Positions 28,301 to 38,023 are shown, counted from the first letter of the stretch. The stretch: 45,701 nt of DNA from Verrucomicrobiales bacterium (GCA_028293425.1 JAQGOV010000105.1:1-45701); one strand, 5' to 3'. Numbers and translations are program-made. The notes: generated from the letters alone by a model not told the origin.

Positions 28301-29868
28301 CCGGTGCTGAACATCATTTCGCGGCGAACTCCCGGCCGCTCACCGATAAAACCGGTTTCGAGTTCACGCCAGCAGCCGATCGCCATTTGCGGGCTTTCAC
28401 GGATTCCGGCTTCTACCATCACGAAGCTGAATGGAGCATGGGAATCTTCCATCCAGTCGAAGCTTCCAGGGGACAGCGAACCCACGCGGACGCCTTTAGT
28501 CCCGGTTGGTTTGAGTTGCCTATCTCCAAGGGTACAAGCGTCACCCTCGTGCTGAACGCGGATCGGCAGGAGCCTCCGGCTGGCATTCTCAAAACGTTGG
28601 AAGTCGCTCGGGAGACTCAGAACGAGGAAACCGTCAAAAGGTCGGAGCAGCAGGATGCCTTTGGCCGCCAGCTCGCCCTTGCGGTTCAGGCCTTCGTAGT
28701 CCGCCGCGAGAACGGGAAAACGGTCATCGCTGGTTATCCTTGGTTTTTGGACTGGGGCCGGGATTCGCTCATTTGCGCGAGAGGAATGCTCGCAGCGGGA
28801 ATGACCGAAGAAGTGGAGCACCTCCTGATTACCTTCGGTAGGTTTGCAGCGAAAGGCACCTTGCCCAACAGCATCCATGGCGAGGACGCTTCGAACCGCG
28901 ACACCAGCGATGCACCGCTCTGGTATGGCATCGTATGCGAAGAATTGGCCGAACTCACGGGCCAGCGCATCCTCGATGTCAAAGTGGACTCCAACGGCCG
29001 CACGATTACCGACGTGCTCCTAGAAATTGCCACCGGCTACCGGGATGGCACTCCCAACGGCATTCGAATGGACCGGGCCTCTGGTTTGATCTGGAGCCCG
29101 AGCCATTTTACCTGGATGGATACCAATTACCCTGCGGGCACTCCTCGCGAAGGCTACCCCGTGGAAATCCAGGTGCTCTGGATCCGGCTGCTCCGGCATC
29201 TGGCGAAGCTGGATTTGAAAGAAAGTCCGCAATGGGCGGAGCTGGCCAGGCTCGCCGAAGGCTCTTTTGAACGGCTTTTCTGGCTGGAGAACCGCGGCTA
29301 TTTCTCCGATCTTTTAATTGCTTCACCCTACCGACCCGCAGCCGAAGCCGTCGCTGACGATGCGCTCCGGAGCAATTATCTTTTTGCTATCAGCCTCGGT
29401 TTGGTCAGCGGCCAGAAAGCCCGCCGCGCAGTGGACGCCGCTGCTCGTTACCTCGTGGTCCCAGGGGCTTTGAGGACACTGGCTCCGCTCCCTGTGGAAC
29501 AGCCCTTGGCGATTTACCTGCATGGCGCTCTGCTGAACAATCCGAACGCTCCGTACCAGGGCCGTTATGAGGGCGACGAAGATACCCGACGGAAAGCCGC
29601 CTACCACAATGGAACCGCCTGGACTTGGACTTTCCCGAGCTTTTGTGAAGCGTTAGCGGAAGCCTGGGAGCACTCCCCGCAGTCCATAGCCGCAGCCCGA
29701 AGCTACCTGGCGAGCATGGACACTCTCATGAATGAGGGTTGCCTGGGCCAACTGCCGGAAATTGTGGACGGCGACGCACCCCACGAGCAAAGAGGCTGCG
29801 ATGCGCAGGCTTGGGGTGCTACGGAAGCGCTGCGGGTTTGGAGGAAACTAAATACCCCGAACCGGTAA
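25321..29868 (+). CDS. Large glycogen debranching-type enzyme: α-amylase-like (GH13) domain fused to amylo-α-1,6-glucosidase (GH133/GDE_C) domain
   Basis: 1515 aa; VFLDIVINHTGWG, GVDGFRCDAGYKIP, FLLEGLGGS, SETHDNDR (GH13-like regions); AGYPWFLDWGRDSLICARGML, GEDASNRDTSDAPLWY (GDE_C); exact start uncertain (alternative ATG 25516). Confidence 0.88.
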   Translation: MLRPRNDEGRSNYRAFQEIPSQKSARKLNVFTPQAYRDVAILWRVGESVPINLQDSRFGLLFDLTMTNFVMIPATGARVLRFVGDRLVFTLQRADGKTLPEGWRAFLRTNLGRGSVLRQEIINAHSGRRRLAQSSWRDVPMESLDGEWRREIVMNEVGYFRAKAYAVDPQGRQHWPDGPDLGISIHPDSYRTANSIYCAFVRMFGESRTAISTRNPLFEMQLAELDQQGFTVIPPSGKLRDLIKALPHIVDTLGCRILHLLPVNPTPTVFARMGRYGSPYASLDLTGIDPALVEFDKKTTGVDQFKELTFAAHCRGARVFLDIVINHTGWGAWLQEHHPEWYLRKENGEFISPGAWGTFWEDLSELDHRHPKLWEYIADVLLTWCRRGVDGFRCDAGYKIPVPAWQYITARVLDEFPETIFLLEGLGGSWEATENLLTDGGMQWAYSELFQNYSGSAVSSYLDYSNGQNERVGLYVHYSETHDNDRLAKEGRTWSLLRNRLCALTSASGGFGFTCGVEWLATEKLNVHSSRGLSWGNPENIVPELAELNRLLAHHPCFLDGASLTRLNAAHSPIYALSRISAEGLDKVLVLVNTDLNSAHPFALSQQDFVEMGEPQLDLLTQKPFVWEKRSANEVGFQMPAGGCFCLALGLLPRGLTGNSYRKARAQAAWLVTALRETLPCEEVGPYHWRELAERVNTSPSRVLSSLSVLKPELARTNLVTALDDALASEHYPNVVLWSQLDVRRITPVPPGHWLLVEDKAPFRATLKCGDRQYHVESIETKSGHVASFHPNIYTGNVELEMERYGAGETMLAATVRFLSAEPQVAGLRTTADLARKAGNIKAPTGLALLTNGIGGMARIHANLGEVTSKYDCALAANLHASVPVDRHIFAKRIRVWVAADGFISPLNDDSLVEFLPGPPARWRFVAGAGDGRMIEIQVVADMIPGWNTTVLRFIRPGSLPLFGKELPPESKVSLTVRVDIEDRSFHMETERNPGAEHHFAANSRPLTDKTGFEFTPAADRHLRAFTDSGFYHHEAEWSMGIFHPVEASRGQRTHADAFSPGWFELPISKGTSVTLVLNADRQEPPAGILKTLEVARETQNEETVKRSEQQDAFGRQLALAVQAFVVRRENGKTVIAGYPWFLDWGRDSLICARGMLAAGMTEEVEHLLITFGRFAAKGTLPNSIHGEDASNRDTSDAPLWYGIVCEELAELTGQRILDVKVDSNGRTITDVLLEIATGYRDGTPNGIRMDRASGLIWSPSHFTWMDTNYPAGTPREGYPVEIQVLWIRLLRHLAKLDLKESPQWAELARLAEGSFERLFWLENRGYFSDLLIASPYRPAAEAVADDALRSNYLFAISLGLVSGQKARRAVDAAARYLVVPGALRTLAPLPVEQPLAIYLHGALLNNPNAPYQGRYEGDEDTRRKAAYHNGTAWTWTFPSFCEALAEAWEHSPQSIAAARSYLASMDTLMNEGCLGQLPEIVDGDAPHEQRGCDAQAWGATEALRVWRKLNTPNR

Positions 29869-29879
29869 ACGGTTCGGGG
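29855..29879 (-). terminator. Perfect 10-bp hairpin CCCCGAACCG-gtaaa-CGGTTCGGGG, terminator-like on the minus strand
   Basis: Read on the minus strand it is followed by TATTTAGTTT; the stem covers the last codons of the debranching enzyme, with its TAA in the loop. Confidence 0.7.
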
Positions 29880-29905
29880 CGTGCAACTTACCTGTTATCC
29901 GAGCA

Positions 29906-30151
29906 TTATTGTGAAAAGTCACGATCTGTACTCACGGGGGGCGGGGAATGCTCATTGGTCCCTGGTGTCCGTAAAGCCCCTGAAGGTACGTTCCCCATAT
30001 CGCTGCTGGAACTGCCGGAATTCCAGTCCGATTGGGTACCAACACCGCCTCGCGAGGTGTCGTTCTGATTGTAAGTTCCACCGCGATCTCCGTGGTGTGC
30101 ACAACCCGCCAAACCGAGGCTGGCGAGCAGTATAAATAGATATCTTTTCAT
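29906..30151 (-). CDS. Small putative lipoprotein
   Basis: MKRYLFILLASLGLAGC lipobox; GGAGGT-AAA-ATG ribosome-binding site. Confidence 0.75.
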   Translation of the reverse strand: MKRYLFILLASLGLAGCAHHGDRGGTYNQNDTSRGGVGTQSDWNSGSSSSDMGNVPSGALRTPGTNEHSPPPVSTDRDFSQ

Positions 30152-30381
30152 TTTACCTCCATTGTTACCTGCATAAACCAACGCTGGATTTTAACCAGGC
30201 ACAAGGGGCTAATCTCCGGTCCAAAGGGGGTGAAAACCCCAACGAACCGCTTCCCGGAAGAAGGGTAGGAATATACCTGACTCCCTTTGATTCTTTTGTT
30301 TCCAAACAAAGCTTGCTAAATTTTCATGGTTAAGCTAGGAATTGGAACAGCTCCAACAACTTTGGTCTAATAAGACGACGC

Positions 30382-31188
30382 ATGCAAATCCAGGCGCAAC
30401 AGTGGTCGTTTTTAAAGTTCCGACGGGACAGAGTCCACAGTGGTTTTACTTTGGTTGAACTGCTGGTGGTGATTGCCATTGTCGCGGTACTTGCGGCACT
30501 CCTGCTCCCCGCACTTAATAACGCCAAGGAACAGGGACGCTCGGCGCTGTGTAAAAACAATATGCGCCAGCTCACCTTGGGCATCCTGATGTACGCGGAT
30601 GAAAATGACTTTTACCTCCCTTGGCCTGGAGATGTGAACCGCAATTTGGAACCTGACTGGGTTTGGGGTGGCCAGCCCACCATCAACCCCTTTAACTCAG
30701 CTTCCTGGGCAGCCCCCGATTTTGGATTCCGGGCCGATGCCGGTTCCGTTTACAGCTACGCCACCAGCCAGCCTCGCATCCCATCAACCGATTATTCCAA
30801 GCCGAACCTAAGAAACACCTATCCGCTTTACCGATGCCCAAGCACAGGCAAGCTGGGTGAATCCTTGCGCGTGAACTTCAGCATGAACGGCTGGTTAAAC
30901 CCTGGGGCCATTACCTCCAGCAGTTCTGCTCCAGTGGGCGAGAGAGGCGTAATGCACACGGCCATCGCTAACCCCTCGGAGAAAATCCTGCTCATGAACG
31001 AGGACCCCAAGACGATGAACAACGCGGCCTTTTATCCGCAGAACGCCTCAGCCAGCGACCAGTTTCTCATGCATCTCGGCCGGGCCAATATCAGCTTTAT
31101 TGATGGGCATATCTACAGTGCCTCGCGCAAGGAAGTTAAGATCATGCTCAACAGCACCGCGCACTATTTCGACACTTCCCAGCCCTGA
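30382..31188 (+). CDS. Type II secretion/pseudopilin-like protein with prepilin-type N-terminal cleavage motif
   Basis: [33 protein letters not shown]-terminal [15 protein letters not shown]. Confidence 0.9.
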   Translation: MQIQAQQWSFLKFRRDRVHSGFTLVELLVVIAIVAVLAALLLPALNNAKEQGRSALCKNNMRQLTLGILMYADENDFYLPWPGDVNRNLEPDWVWGGQPTINPFNSASWAAPDFGFRADAGSVYSYATSQPRIPSTDYSKPNLRNTYPLYRCPSTGKLGESLRVNFSMNGWLNPGAITSSSSAPVGERGVMHTAIANPSEKILLMNEDPKTMNNAAFYPQNASASDQFLMHLGRANISFIDGHIYSASRKEVKIMLNSTAHYFDTSQP

Positions 31189-31215
31189 TTCGAGCCGCCA
31201 TGGCTGTTGATTCAC

Positions 31216-31923
31216 TCAGCCACCCAGGTAAGCGCTCCTCACCTGCGGATTCACCCTCAGCGCCTCTGAAACATCCTGCAAGGTGACTCGTCCGGTTTCC
31301 AGAACATACCCGTAACGGGATACCTGTAACGCTAGATTGGCATTCTGCTCTACCAATAAAACGGTAATCCCGTGCGTTTTATTGACCTCCACAATCTTCT
31401 CAAAAATGGTCTTCACCAGCAGCGGAGCTATCCCGAGCGAGGGTTCATCCAGCATCAAAAACTTTGGCTTTGCCATCAACGCCCGACCAATCGCCAGCAT
31501 CTGCTGCTCACCGCCTGACAGTGTTCCCGCCATCTGCTTTTCGCGCTCCTTCAGCCGGGGAAACACAGCGTAAACGTAATCCATCTCTTTCTGGATTACC
31601 TGCTTGTCCGTCTGGAGGTAAGCACCGAGTTTGAGATTTTCCCAGACCGTCAGGTTCGCAAAAACCATCCGGCCCTCTGGCACATGGGAAATCCCGAGCC
31701 GCACGATCTCATGCGGCGGAAGGCCGGTGATGTTCCGTCCATTGTAAAGGATCTCGCCGCTCTTGGGACGAAGTAGCCCGGAAACAGTCCGGAGGGTCGT
31801 CGTTTTCCCAGCCCCGTTTGACCCGATAAGCGTTACAATATCTCCCTGCTTCACCTCGAGTGAAATAGAGTGCAACGCGCCAATCGCGCCGTAGTTGACT
31901 GTCAGATTCTTAATCTCGAGCAT
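31216..31923 (-). CDS. livF: Branched-chain amino acid/urea-type ABC transporter ATP-binding protein LivF
   Basis: Walker A GSNGAGKTT, LSGGEQQMLAIGRALMAKPKFLMLDEPSLG; operon context. Confidence 0.9.
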   Translation of the reverse strand: MLEIKNLTVNYGAIGALHSISLEVKQGDIVTLIGSNGAGKTTTLRTVSGLLRPKSGEILYNGRNITGLPPHEIVRLGISHVPEGRMVFANLTVWENLKLGAYLQTDKQVIQKEMDYVYAVFPRLKEREKQMAGTLSGGEQQMLAIGRALMAKPKFLMLDEPSLGIAPLLVKTIFEKIVEVNKTHGITVLLVEQNANLALQVSRYGYVLETGRVTLQDVSEALRVNPQVRSAYLGG

Positions 31924-31935
31924 GGCGGTCGTTGG

Positions 31936-32727
31936 TTACTTTAGGTGGTCGTCCCCCAGGTAAGCTTCGATTACTTTTGGATTCCGCCGCACCTCCTCTG
32001 GTGAGCCCTCCGCAATTTTAATCCCGTAATCCAAAACGACGATTCGCTGGCAAATGCCCATCACCACCTGCATATCGTGCTCCACGAGCAGCACCGCAAT
32101 CTTGAACTTATCTTTAATGAAACGGATTAGCCGCATCAGTTCCACTTTCTCGGTGGGATTCATGCCCGCCGCAGGCTCATCCAGCAACAGGAGCTTCGGC
32201 CGGGTCGCAAGCGCTCGCACAATTTCCAAACGCCGCTGGTCACCATACGGCAAATTCGTCGCCAACGAGTTGCGGAACCGGGTCAGTTGAAAAATATCTA
32301 GGATTTCGAGCACCTGTTTTTCCACCGACGCCTCTTCCTGATAAAACGCCTTGCCTCGCATAATGGCGTGGCGGAGTCCGCCTTTCAAATGCAACTGAAA
32401 GGCCACCCGAACATTGTCAAAAACGGATAGTGAAGAAAATAACCGGATGTTCTGGAACGTCCGTGCAATTCCGCGCGTCGTAATTTTGAAAGGCTTAAGC
32501 CCGGCTAGCGGTTCACCTTGGAAACGGATGGTGCCCTCGGTGGGAGCGTAGACTCCAGTGATGATGTTAAAAACGGTTGTTTTGCCCGCGCCATTGGGAC
32601 CGATTAACCCAACCAGATCCTCAGGCCCGATCTCCAGATCCAATGCGCTCACGGCCGTCAAACCGCCAAAGCGCATGGTACATCCTTGCAGGTGCAGAAG
32701 CGGGTTTTTGGCAGTGTTGTCGGCCAT
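31936..32727 (-). CDS. livG: ABC transporter ATP-binding protein LivG
   Basis: GPNGAGKTTVFNIITGVY, RTFQNIRLFSSLSVFDNV, LLLDEPAAGMNPTE. Confidence 0.9.
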   Translation of the reverse strand: MADNTAKNPLLHLQGCTMRFGGLTAVSALDLEIGPEDLVGLIGPNGAGKTTVFNIITGVYAPTEGTIRFQGEPLAGLKPFKITTRGIARTFQNIRLFSSLSVFDNVRVAFQLHLKGGLRHAIMRGKAFYQEEASVEKQVLEILDIFQLTRFRNSLATNLPYGDQRRLEIVRALATRPKLLLLDEPAAGMNPTEKVELMRLIRFIKDKFKIAVLLVEHDMQVVMGICQRIVVLDYGIKIAEGSPEEVRRNPKVIEAYLGDDHLK

Positions 32728-32734
32728 ACGCGCG

Positions 32735-33685
32735 CTATTTTTCCTTATACTGCCGACGCAACGTGAACAACCCCTGTGGGCGAACCAGCATCAGAATAAT
32801 GATCATCAACGAATAAAGAATCATCCGATACTCGGCAAAGGACCTCAACAGTTCCGGCATGATGGTCAGAAGCACAGCGGCAAGAATCACTCCAGTCGTG
32901 TTTCCCATGCCCCCCAGAATCACCATCACCACCACTTCAATGGAGCGCATGAAATTGAATCCATCTGGATTAATGTACTGCTTGAGGTGCGCGTAAAGAC
33001 CCCCAGCGATGCCCGCAAAAGCCGAACTGATGACAAAGGCCAGCACTTTATACTTCGTTGTGTTGATACCCATCGCTTCAGCCGCCACCTCGTCATCATG
33101 CACGGCCAGGAAACCTCGCCCATAGGTCGAATGAACCATAGTGGTGACAACGTAAACCGTTAGCGCCGCCAGCCCGTACGTCCAAAAAAAGGTTGTATAC
33201 GAGGGAATTCCCGTCATCCCTCGCGCGCCCCCCACAAACTCCATGTTTTGCAGCAGCACCCGGATAATTTCACCAAAACCTAATGTTACAATGGCCAGGT
33301 AATCCCCACGAAGCCGGAGCGAAGGAACGCCAACGATCAGCCCGGCCACTCCCGCGACAACTCCCCCGGCAAGCAGCGTTCCCATAAATGCCACGGACGT
33401 GACCACCGCATTTGCGGAAGCAAGATTGGGGAGTAACTTGGGTAAAATCTGGGTGGTCATCCAGGCGGAAGTGTACGCTCCTACAGCCATAAATCCCGCA
33501 TGGCCCAAGGAGAACTGGCCGGTGTAGCCGTTCACCAGGTTTAAGCTTACCGCCAGGATAATGTTGATCCCTATCCCCAGAATAACATCCAGGAAATACT
33601 GATCGATCCTGCCTGATACGGAAGAAATCCCAAAACTTAAAAGCGCGAAGGCCAGCAGCGTGAGTTTCGGGTTCTGCTTAATCAT
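32735..33685 (-). CDS. livM: ABC transporter permease LivM
   Basis: Polytopic; NLVNGYTGQFSLGHAGFMAVGAYTSA; operon context. Confidence 0.9.
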   Translation of the reverse strand: MIKQNPKLTLLAFALLSFGISSVSGRIDQYFLDVILGIGINIILAVSLNLVNGYTGQFSLGHAGFMAVGAYTSAWMTTQILPKLLPNLASANAVVTSVAFMGTLLAGGVVAGVAGLIVGVPSLRLRGDYLAIVTLGFGEIIRVLLQNMEFVGGARGMTGIPSYTTFFWTYGLAALTVYVVTTMVHSTYGRGFLAVHDDEVAAEAMGINTTKYKVLAFVISSAFAGIAGGLYAHLKQYINPDGFNFMRSIEVVVMVILGGMGNTTGVILAAVLLTIMPELLRSFAEYRMILYSLMIIILMLVRPQGLFTLRRQYKEK

Positions 33686-34581
33686 ACCTTCTCTACCTGG
33701 CTTTTGCCGAGCAACCCGGACGGCTTGAACAGCAGGATTCCAATCAGGATCGCAAATGCGATCGCATCGCGGTAGGTAGAAAACCTCGTTCCGGCCACCA
33801 GCGTCTCCACAACCCCAATGAGCAATCCCCCGAAAGCTGCGCCAGGAATATTTCCGATCCCCCCAAGCACCGCCGCCACGAAAGCCTTCAAGCCCGGCAA
33901 GATGCCCATCAAAGGTTCAATTTTAGGGTAGTTCTGGGCATACAGAATACCACCGGCCGCCGCCAGCGCGGAACCGATTGCGAAAGTAAACGAGATGACA
34001 ACATCGTTATTGATTCCTACCAGCGACGCGGCCTGCGCATTAAAGGAAAGCGCGCGCATGGCCGTCCCGATTTTTGTGCGCATCACAATGAATCGGAGGA
34101 CCAGCAACAGGATTGGAGCCAGGATGAACACGATGATTTGATTGGTCCCAAGCACAAGCGTGCCTACGTGAATTTTGCTGCTGGGCAGCAATTCGAAATA
34201 TTTGGGGCTCGGGCCAAATACCTTTTGACCTCCATACTCCAGCAACAGCGACACGCCAATCGCCGTAATCAACACCGTAAGCTTGGACCGCTCCCGCAGC
34301 GGCTTATACGCGAGCCGTTCGATAATGACGCCAAGGAGAGCGCAAACGCACATCGAGATCAGCAGCACGATCACTCCCCCGAAGATGGGCGCTGTCGGGA
34401 TGAAGTGCTGGATTTGTGGAGCAACATAGAATCCAATAAACGCTCCCACCATGAAGACATCGCTATGGGCGAAGTTGATGAAGCGCAGCACCCCGTAAAC
34501 CATCGTATAGCCCAAGGCAATCAGCGCGTACATGGAACCCAGGGAAAGGCCATTGACGAGTTGCTGAAGGAATTCTGACAT
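33682..34581 (-). CDS. livH: ABC transporter permease LivH
   Basis: Polytopic; LVNGLSLGSMYALIALGYTMVYGVLRFINFAHSDVFMVGAF; 4-bp overlap with livM. Confidence 0.9.
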   Translation of the reverse strand: MSEFLQQLVNGLSLGSMYALIALGYTMVYGVLRFINFAHSDVFMVGAFIGFYVAPQIQHFIPTAPIFGGVIVLLISMCVCALLGVIIERLAYKPLRERSKLTVLITAIGVSLLLEYGGQKVFGPSPKYFELLPSSKIHVGTLVLGTNQIIVFILAPILLLVLRFIVMRTKIGTAMRALSFNAQAASLVGINNDVVISFTFAIGSALAAAGGILYAQNYPKIEPLMGILPGLKAFVAAVLGGIGNIPGAAFGGLLIGVVETLVAGTRFSTYRDAIAFAILIGILLFKPSGLLGKSQVEKV

Positions 34582-34631
34582 TCGCGATTGGGCTGCACAT
34601 CCGTGCCGAAACCCGTTAAGGGCTGCAATGC

Positions 34632-35822
34632 TTAAAGCTGGGACGGAGCGATGGTTTCCACGTACTTAAATTGCCCATCCTTGATTGTAACAATAACCGC
34701 CGGCTTCTTGGCATCTCGGTGCTCGTCCATGGCAGTTTTTCCGGTTACCCCTTCGTAATCCTTTGTGGCCGCGATCGCATCACGCAACTGGGGTTCGGCA
34801 GTTGTTCCAGCGCGTTTAATGGAATCAAACAGCACCATGGCGGAATCATAACCCAGGGCGGCCATGGAGTCCGGAACTTTGCCAAATTTTTCTTTGTATT
34901 TCTGGAGGAAGGTTTGGACTTTCGCACCTTTGTCTTCCGGGGAGTAATGCGTGGAATAGAAACAACCTTCCATCGCCTTCTTTGTGGCTTCACCTTCAAT
35001 CAGTTCGGGAGCTTCCCACCCGTCTCCCCCAAAGATGGGCACAGTGATGCCGAGCGAGCGTGCCTGAATCGCAATCAGCCCCGCTTCCGTGTAGTAACCA
35101 GGGACAAAGACAGCATCAGGGTTTGCCCCTTTGATCGCCGTGAGCGGGGCATTATAATCCTTGTCACCGCTGCTATACTTTTGGTTCGCCACAATCTGTC
35201 CTCCATCCGCACGGAACCGCTTCTCGAAATAATCCGCCAGCCCCACGCTGTAAGCTGATTTCACATCATGGAGAATCGCCACCTTCTTTGCCTTGAGCGT
35301 GCTTTGTGCAAACTTGGCAAGCACAGCGCCCTGAAATGAGTCCAGAAAGCAAACGCGGAAAACGTAATCCCCCACCTCCGTGACCTTGGGATTGGTGGAC
35401 GAAGGGGAAATCATAGGAATTTTGCTCTGCTGGCAAATGGGGCCAGCTTCGAGGGAACGGCCGGAAGCCACTTCTCCCAGAACCGCTACGACTTTGTCGC
35501 GTGAAATAAATTTTTTCACGATGGTCGCCGATTCACCCGCTTGTGACCGGTTGTCCTCCGTGAGCAACTGGACCTTTTTTCCGAGCACTCCGCCGGCCGC
35601 GTTGACCTCATCCACCGCCAATTGGGTTCCCTTGTGCGAGGAATCGCCGAAGCTGGCTTCGCTGCCGGTTAACGATGCATATTCGCCTACCTTGATGATG
35701 TCTCCCCCTGCCCCGCCATCCGCGCTGGAACCTGGCTTGTTGCATCCCACCAAAAAAGCCAATGCGGCCGCAAGGCCCAGAAAGGTCATTGTCTGTTTTC
35801 TCATCATAAATAAGTTTCCCAT
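34632..35822 (-). CDS. livK: ABC transporter substrate-binding lipoprotein (Leu/Ile/Val-binding family)
   Basis: Lipobox LAFLVGC; IKVGEYASLTGSEASFGDSSHKGTQLAVDEVNAAGGVLGKKV. Confidence 0.88.
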   Translation of the reverse strand: MGNLFMMRKQTMTFLGLAAALAFLVGCNKPGSSADGGAGGDIIKVGEYASLTGSEASFGDSSHKGTQLAVDEVNAAGGVLGKKVQLLTEDNRSQAGESATIVKKFISRDKVVAVLGEVASGRSLEAGPICQQSKIPMISPSSTNPKVTEVGDYVFRVCFLDSFQGAVLAKFAQSTLKAKKVAILHDVKSAYSVGLADYFEKRFRADGGQIVANQKYSSGDKDYNAPLTAIKGANPDAVFVPGYYTEAGLIAIQARSLGITVPIFGGDGWEAPELIEGEATKKAMEGCFYSTHYSPEDKGAKVQTFLQKYKEKFGKVPDSMAALGYDSAMVLFDSIKRAGTTAEPQLRDAIAATKDYEGVTGKTAMDEHRDAKKPAVIVTIKDGQFKYVETIAPSQL

Positions 35823-36025
35823 CTCTGCCTTTTTTGACTCACCGAACAGGCTGCTGCAAGGACCCTAGGAAATCCGGCTCACACTTTCAACCTTCAAAGC
35901 GAGGAAGCGCGTTTGAACTAATCCTCTTCCGTCGGTATTCCGGAGCCTGACTTGCAATTCAGCATCGTCAGGCCAATCCTTAATAGATCGGAATCGAATC
36001 TTCCGGGTTTCAAAAGGGAAAAATT

Positions 36026-36475
36026 ATGCCAATCACTGGACCAGACTTGACCACACAACCTCCCCGCAGCGGACGCGTCCGCCTCGGAGGGTATTGCGTG
36101 CTGCCGCGCATGCTCGATAAAGGACGTGCCACCATCAACGGCAAAAATGGAGAGTATCATTACAACTGCCCGCTCGATCAGCGTTTCACCGCCTTCGTGG
36201 GAATTGATGCTAACGCCCTCAAGGAGCAACTCGCCGCTGGTAAGGGGGATGGTGAAATCCTCGAATGGATCAATACAAACGCCAAAACTCCACGTCGAGA
36301 CGATGAGATTGCCTCTTGGACGGCTTACATGGATCAGCGCACGCCCAGCGACGTGGATTCACGTGATTACTTCCACGAAACTCATTCCAAAATAGCTTCC
36401 AAACGGGAGGACATCGTCACCTGGTTTGACTTGCTGGATTTGGACGACTTCGTCAGCTACGGCGGCAAGGCCTGA
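36026..36475 (+). CDS. DUF5069 domain-containing protein
   Basis: DLTTQPPRSGRVRLGGYCVLPRMLDKGRA...; RBS AAAAGGG upstream. Confidence 0.8.
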   Translation: MPITGPDLTTQPPRSGRVRLGGYCVLPRMLDKGRATINGKNGEYHYNCPLDQRFTAFVGIDANALKEQLAAGKGDGEILEWINTNAKTPRRDDEIASWTAYMDQRTPSDVDSRDYFHETHSKIASKREDIVTWFDLLDLDDFVSYGGKA

Positions 36476-36487
36476 GCATTAAGCAAC

Positions 36488-36518
36488 GAGCCCGATCATG
36501 CGCACGCATGTCGGGCTC
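36488..36518. terminator. Hairpin terminator between DUF5069 gene and purF (convergent)
   Basis: GAGCCCGA-t-CATGCG-ca-CGCATG-TCGGGCTC followed by ATAATTTAA. Confidence 0.75.
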
Positions 36519-36553
36519 ATAATTTAAGCCTTACTTCAGCCTTCTGCCTTGCT

Positions 36554-38020
36554 TCAGAGCAGCTTGCCCTGCGCCGCCTCCAGCGCGATGACCTCGGAAA
36601 AGCTCTCACTCCGGCTGCGCCGGCGTTCCATGATGTGCTTATCCACCAACGGATCGTAAGCCACCGGATAATTCCCGTCATAGCAGGCCATGCAGAAGTT
36701 TTCCTTCGGTAGCCCTGTCGCCGCCACCATCCCCTCCTGTGAAAGGTACCCCAGCGAGTCCGCGTTCAAATACTTCCGGATCTCGTCATGGGAATGATTG
36801 GCCGCCATCAGCTTGGACCGGTCCGGGAAGTCGATCCCATACACGCAGGGATTCATGTGCGCCGGGCAACTCACTAGCACGTGGACCTCGGTCGCGCCTG
36901 CTTCCTTCAGGTTATTGACCCGGGCTTTGCAGGTCGTGCCGCGGACGATCGAATCATCCACAATAATGACCCGCTTGCCTTTCACCAACTGGGGAATCAG
37001 GTTCAGCTTCACCCGCACATTGAAGTCGCGGATGAGCTGCGACGGCTGCAGAAAGCTGCGGCCAATGTAATGGTTGCGGACAAACGCCATCTCGTAAGGA
37101 ATCCCGCTCTCCATCGAGTAGCCGAGCCCCGCGCAATTGCCGCTGTCCGGCACAGGCACCACGATATCAGCCTTAATCGGATATTCCCTGGCCAGCTGCC
37201 GACCCATATCCACGCGTACTTTGTAAACGTTCCGGTTGGCAATCGTGCTGTCCGGCCGTGCAAAATAAACGTATTCGAAAATGCAGAATGCCCGGCGTTC
37301 CTGAAGCGGAAATGCCTGGATGCTGGTCAAGCCGTCCTTGTTGATGATAACAATCTCACCGGGTTCAACATCGCGGACGAGCTTGGCGTTAATCAGGTCG
37401 AATGCGCAGGTTTCACTGGCGAGCACCCAGGAGTCGCCGACTTTGCCAATCGAGAGCGGCCGGAAACCATGTGGATCGCGCACGCCGATCAGTTCGTGAT
37501 CGGTCATGATCACCAGCGAATACGCGCCTTCAATCTGCTGAACTGTCCGTAAAAGATTATTGCGGCTGCCCCCGGCGGTCGGCTGCGCCATCAAGTGAAG
37601 AATAATCTCGCTGTCCACCGAGGTTTGAAAAATCGAGCCGTTGGCTTCCAGTTCCTCACGCAATTGATTCGCGTTTGTCAGGTTGCCGTTATGCGCAATC
37701 GCGATTTGCCCGCGCGCGCAGTCCACCGTCAACGGCTGGGCATTGCGGATATGCGAGGAGCCGGTCGTGGAATAGCGCGTGTGACCCACCGCCATGCTTC
37801 CGACAAGGTCATGCAGCACGGAGCCATTAAAGACCTGCGACACCAATCCCATCCCGCGATGGGTCCGGAACTGGTTGCCGTCTGAGACGACGATGCCCGC
37901 ACTTTCTTGACCGCGATGTTGCAGCGCGTAGAGACCGTAATAGGTCAGCTCCGCTGCGTTCGGGTGGCCGTAAATGCCGAAAACGCCACAGTAATGCTTA
38001 GGGTATTCTTGCTCTTCCAT
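36554..38020 (-). CDS. purF: Amidophosphoribosyltransferase
   Basis: CGVFGIYGHPNAAELTYYGLYALQHRGQESAGI; PRPP motif VIIVDDSIVRGTT. Confidence 0.95.
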   Translation of the reverse strand: MEEQEYPKHYCGVFGIYGHPNAAELTYYGLYALQHRGQESAGIVVSDGNQFRTHRGMGLVSQVFNGSVLHDLVGSMAVGHTRYSTTGSSHIRNAQPLTVDCARGQIAIAHNGNLTNANQLREELEANGSIFQTSVDSEIILHLMAQPTAGGSRNNLLRTVQQIEGAYSLVIMTDHELIGVRDPHGFRPLSIGKVGDSWVLASETCAFDLINAKLVRDVEPGEIVIINKDGLTSIQAFPLQERRAFCIFEYVYFARPDSTIANRNVYKVRVDMGRQLAREYPIKADIVVPVPDSGNCAGLGYSMESGIPYEMAFVRNHYIGRSFLQPSQLIRDFNVRVKLNLIPQLVKGKRVIIVDDSIVRGTTCKARVNNLKEAGATEVHVLVSCPAHMNPCVYGIDFPDRSKLMAANHSHDEIRKYLNADSLGYLSQEGMVAATGLPKENFCMACYDGNYPVAYDPLVDKHIMERRRSRSESFSEVIALEAAQGKLL

Positions 38021-38023
38021 GTC

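Noticed and set aside
28033-28878. 281-aa minus-strand ORF
   Set aside because: Antisense to the debranching enzyme; no motifs
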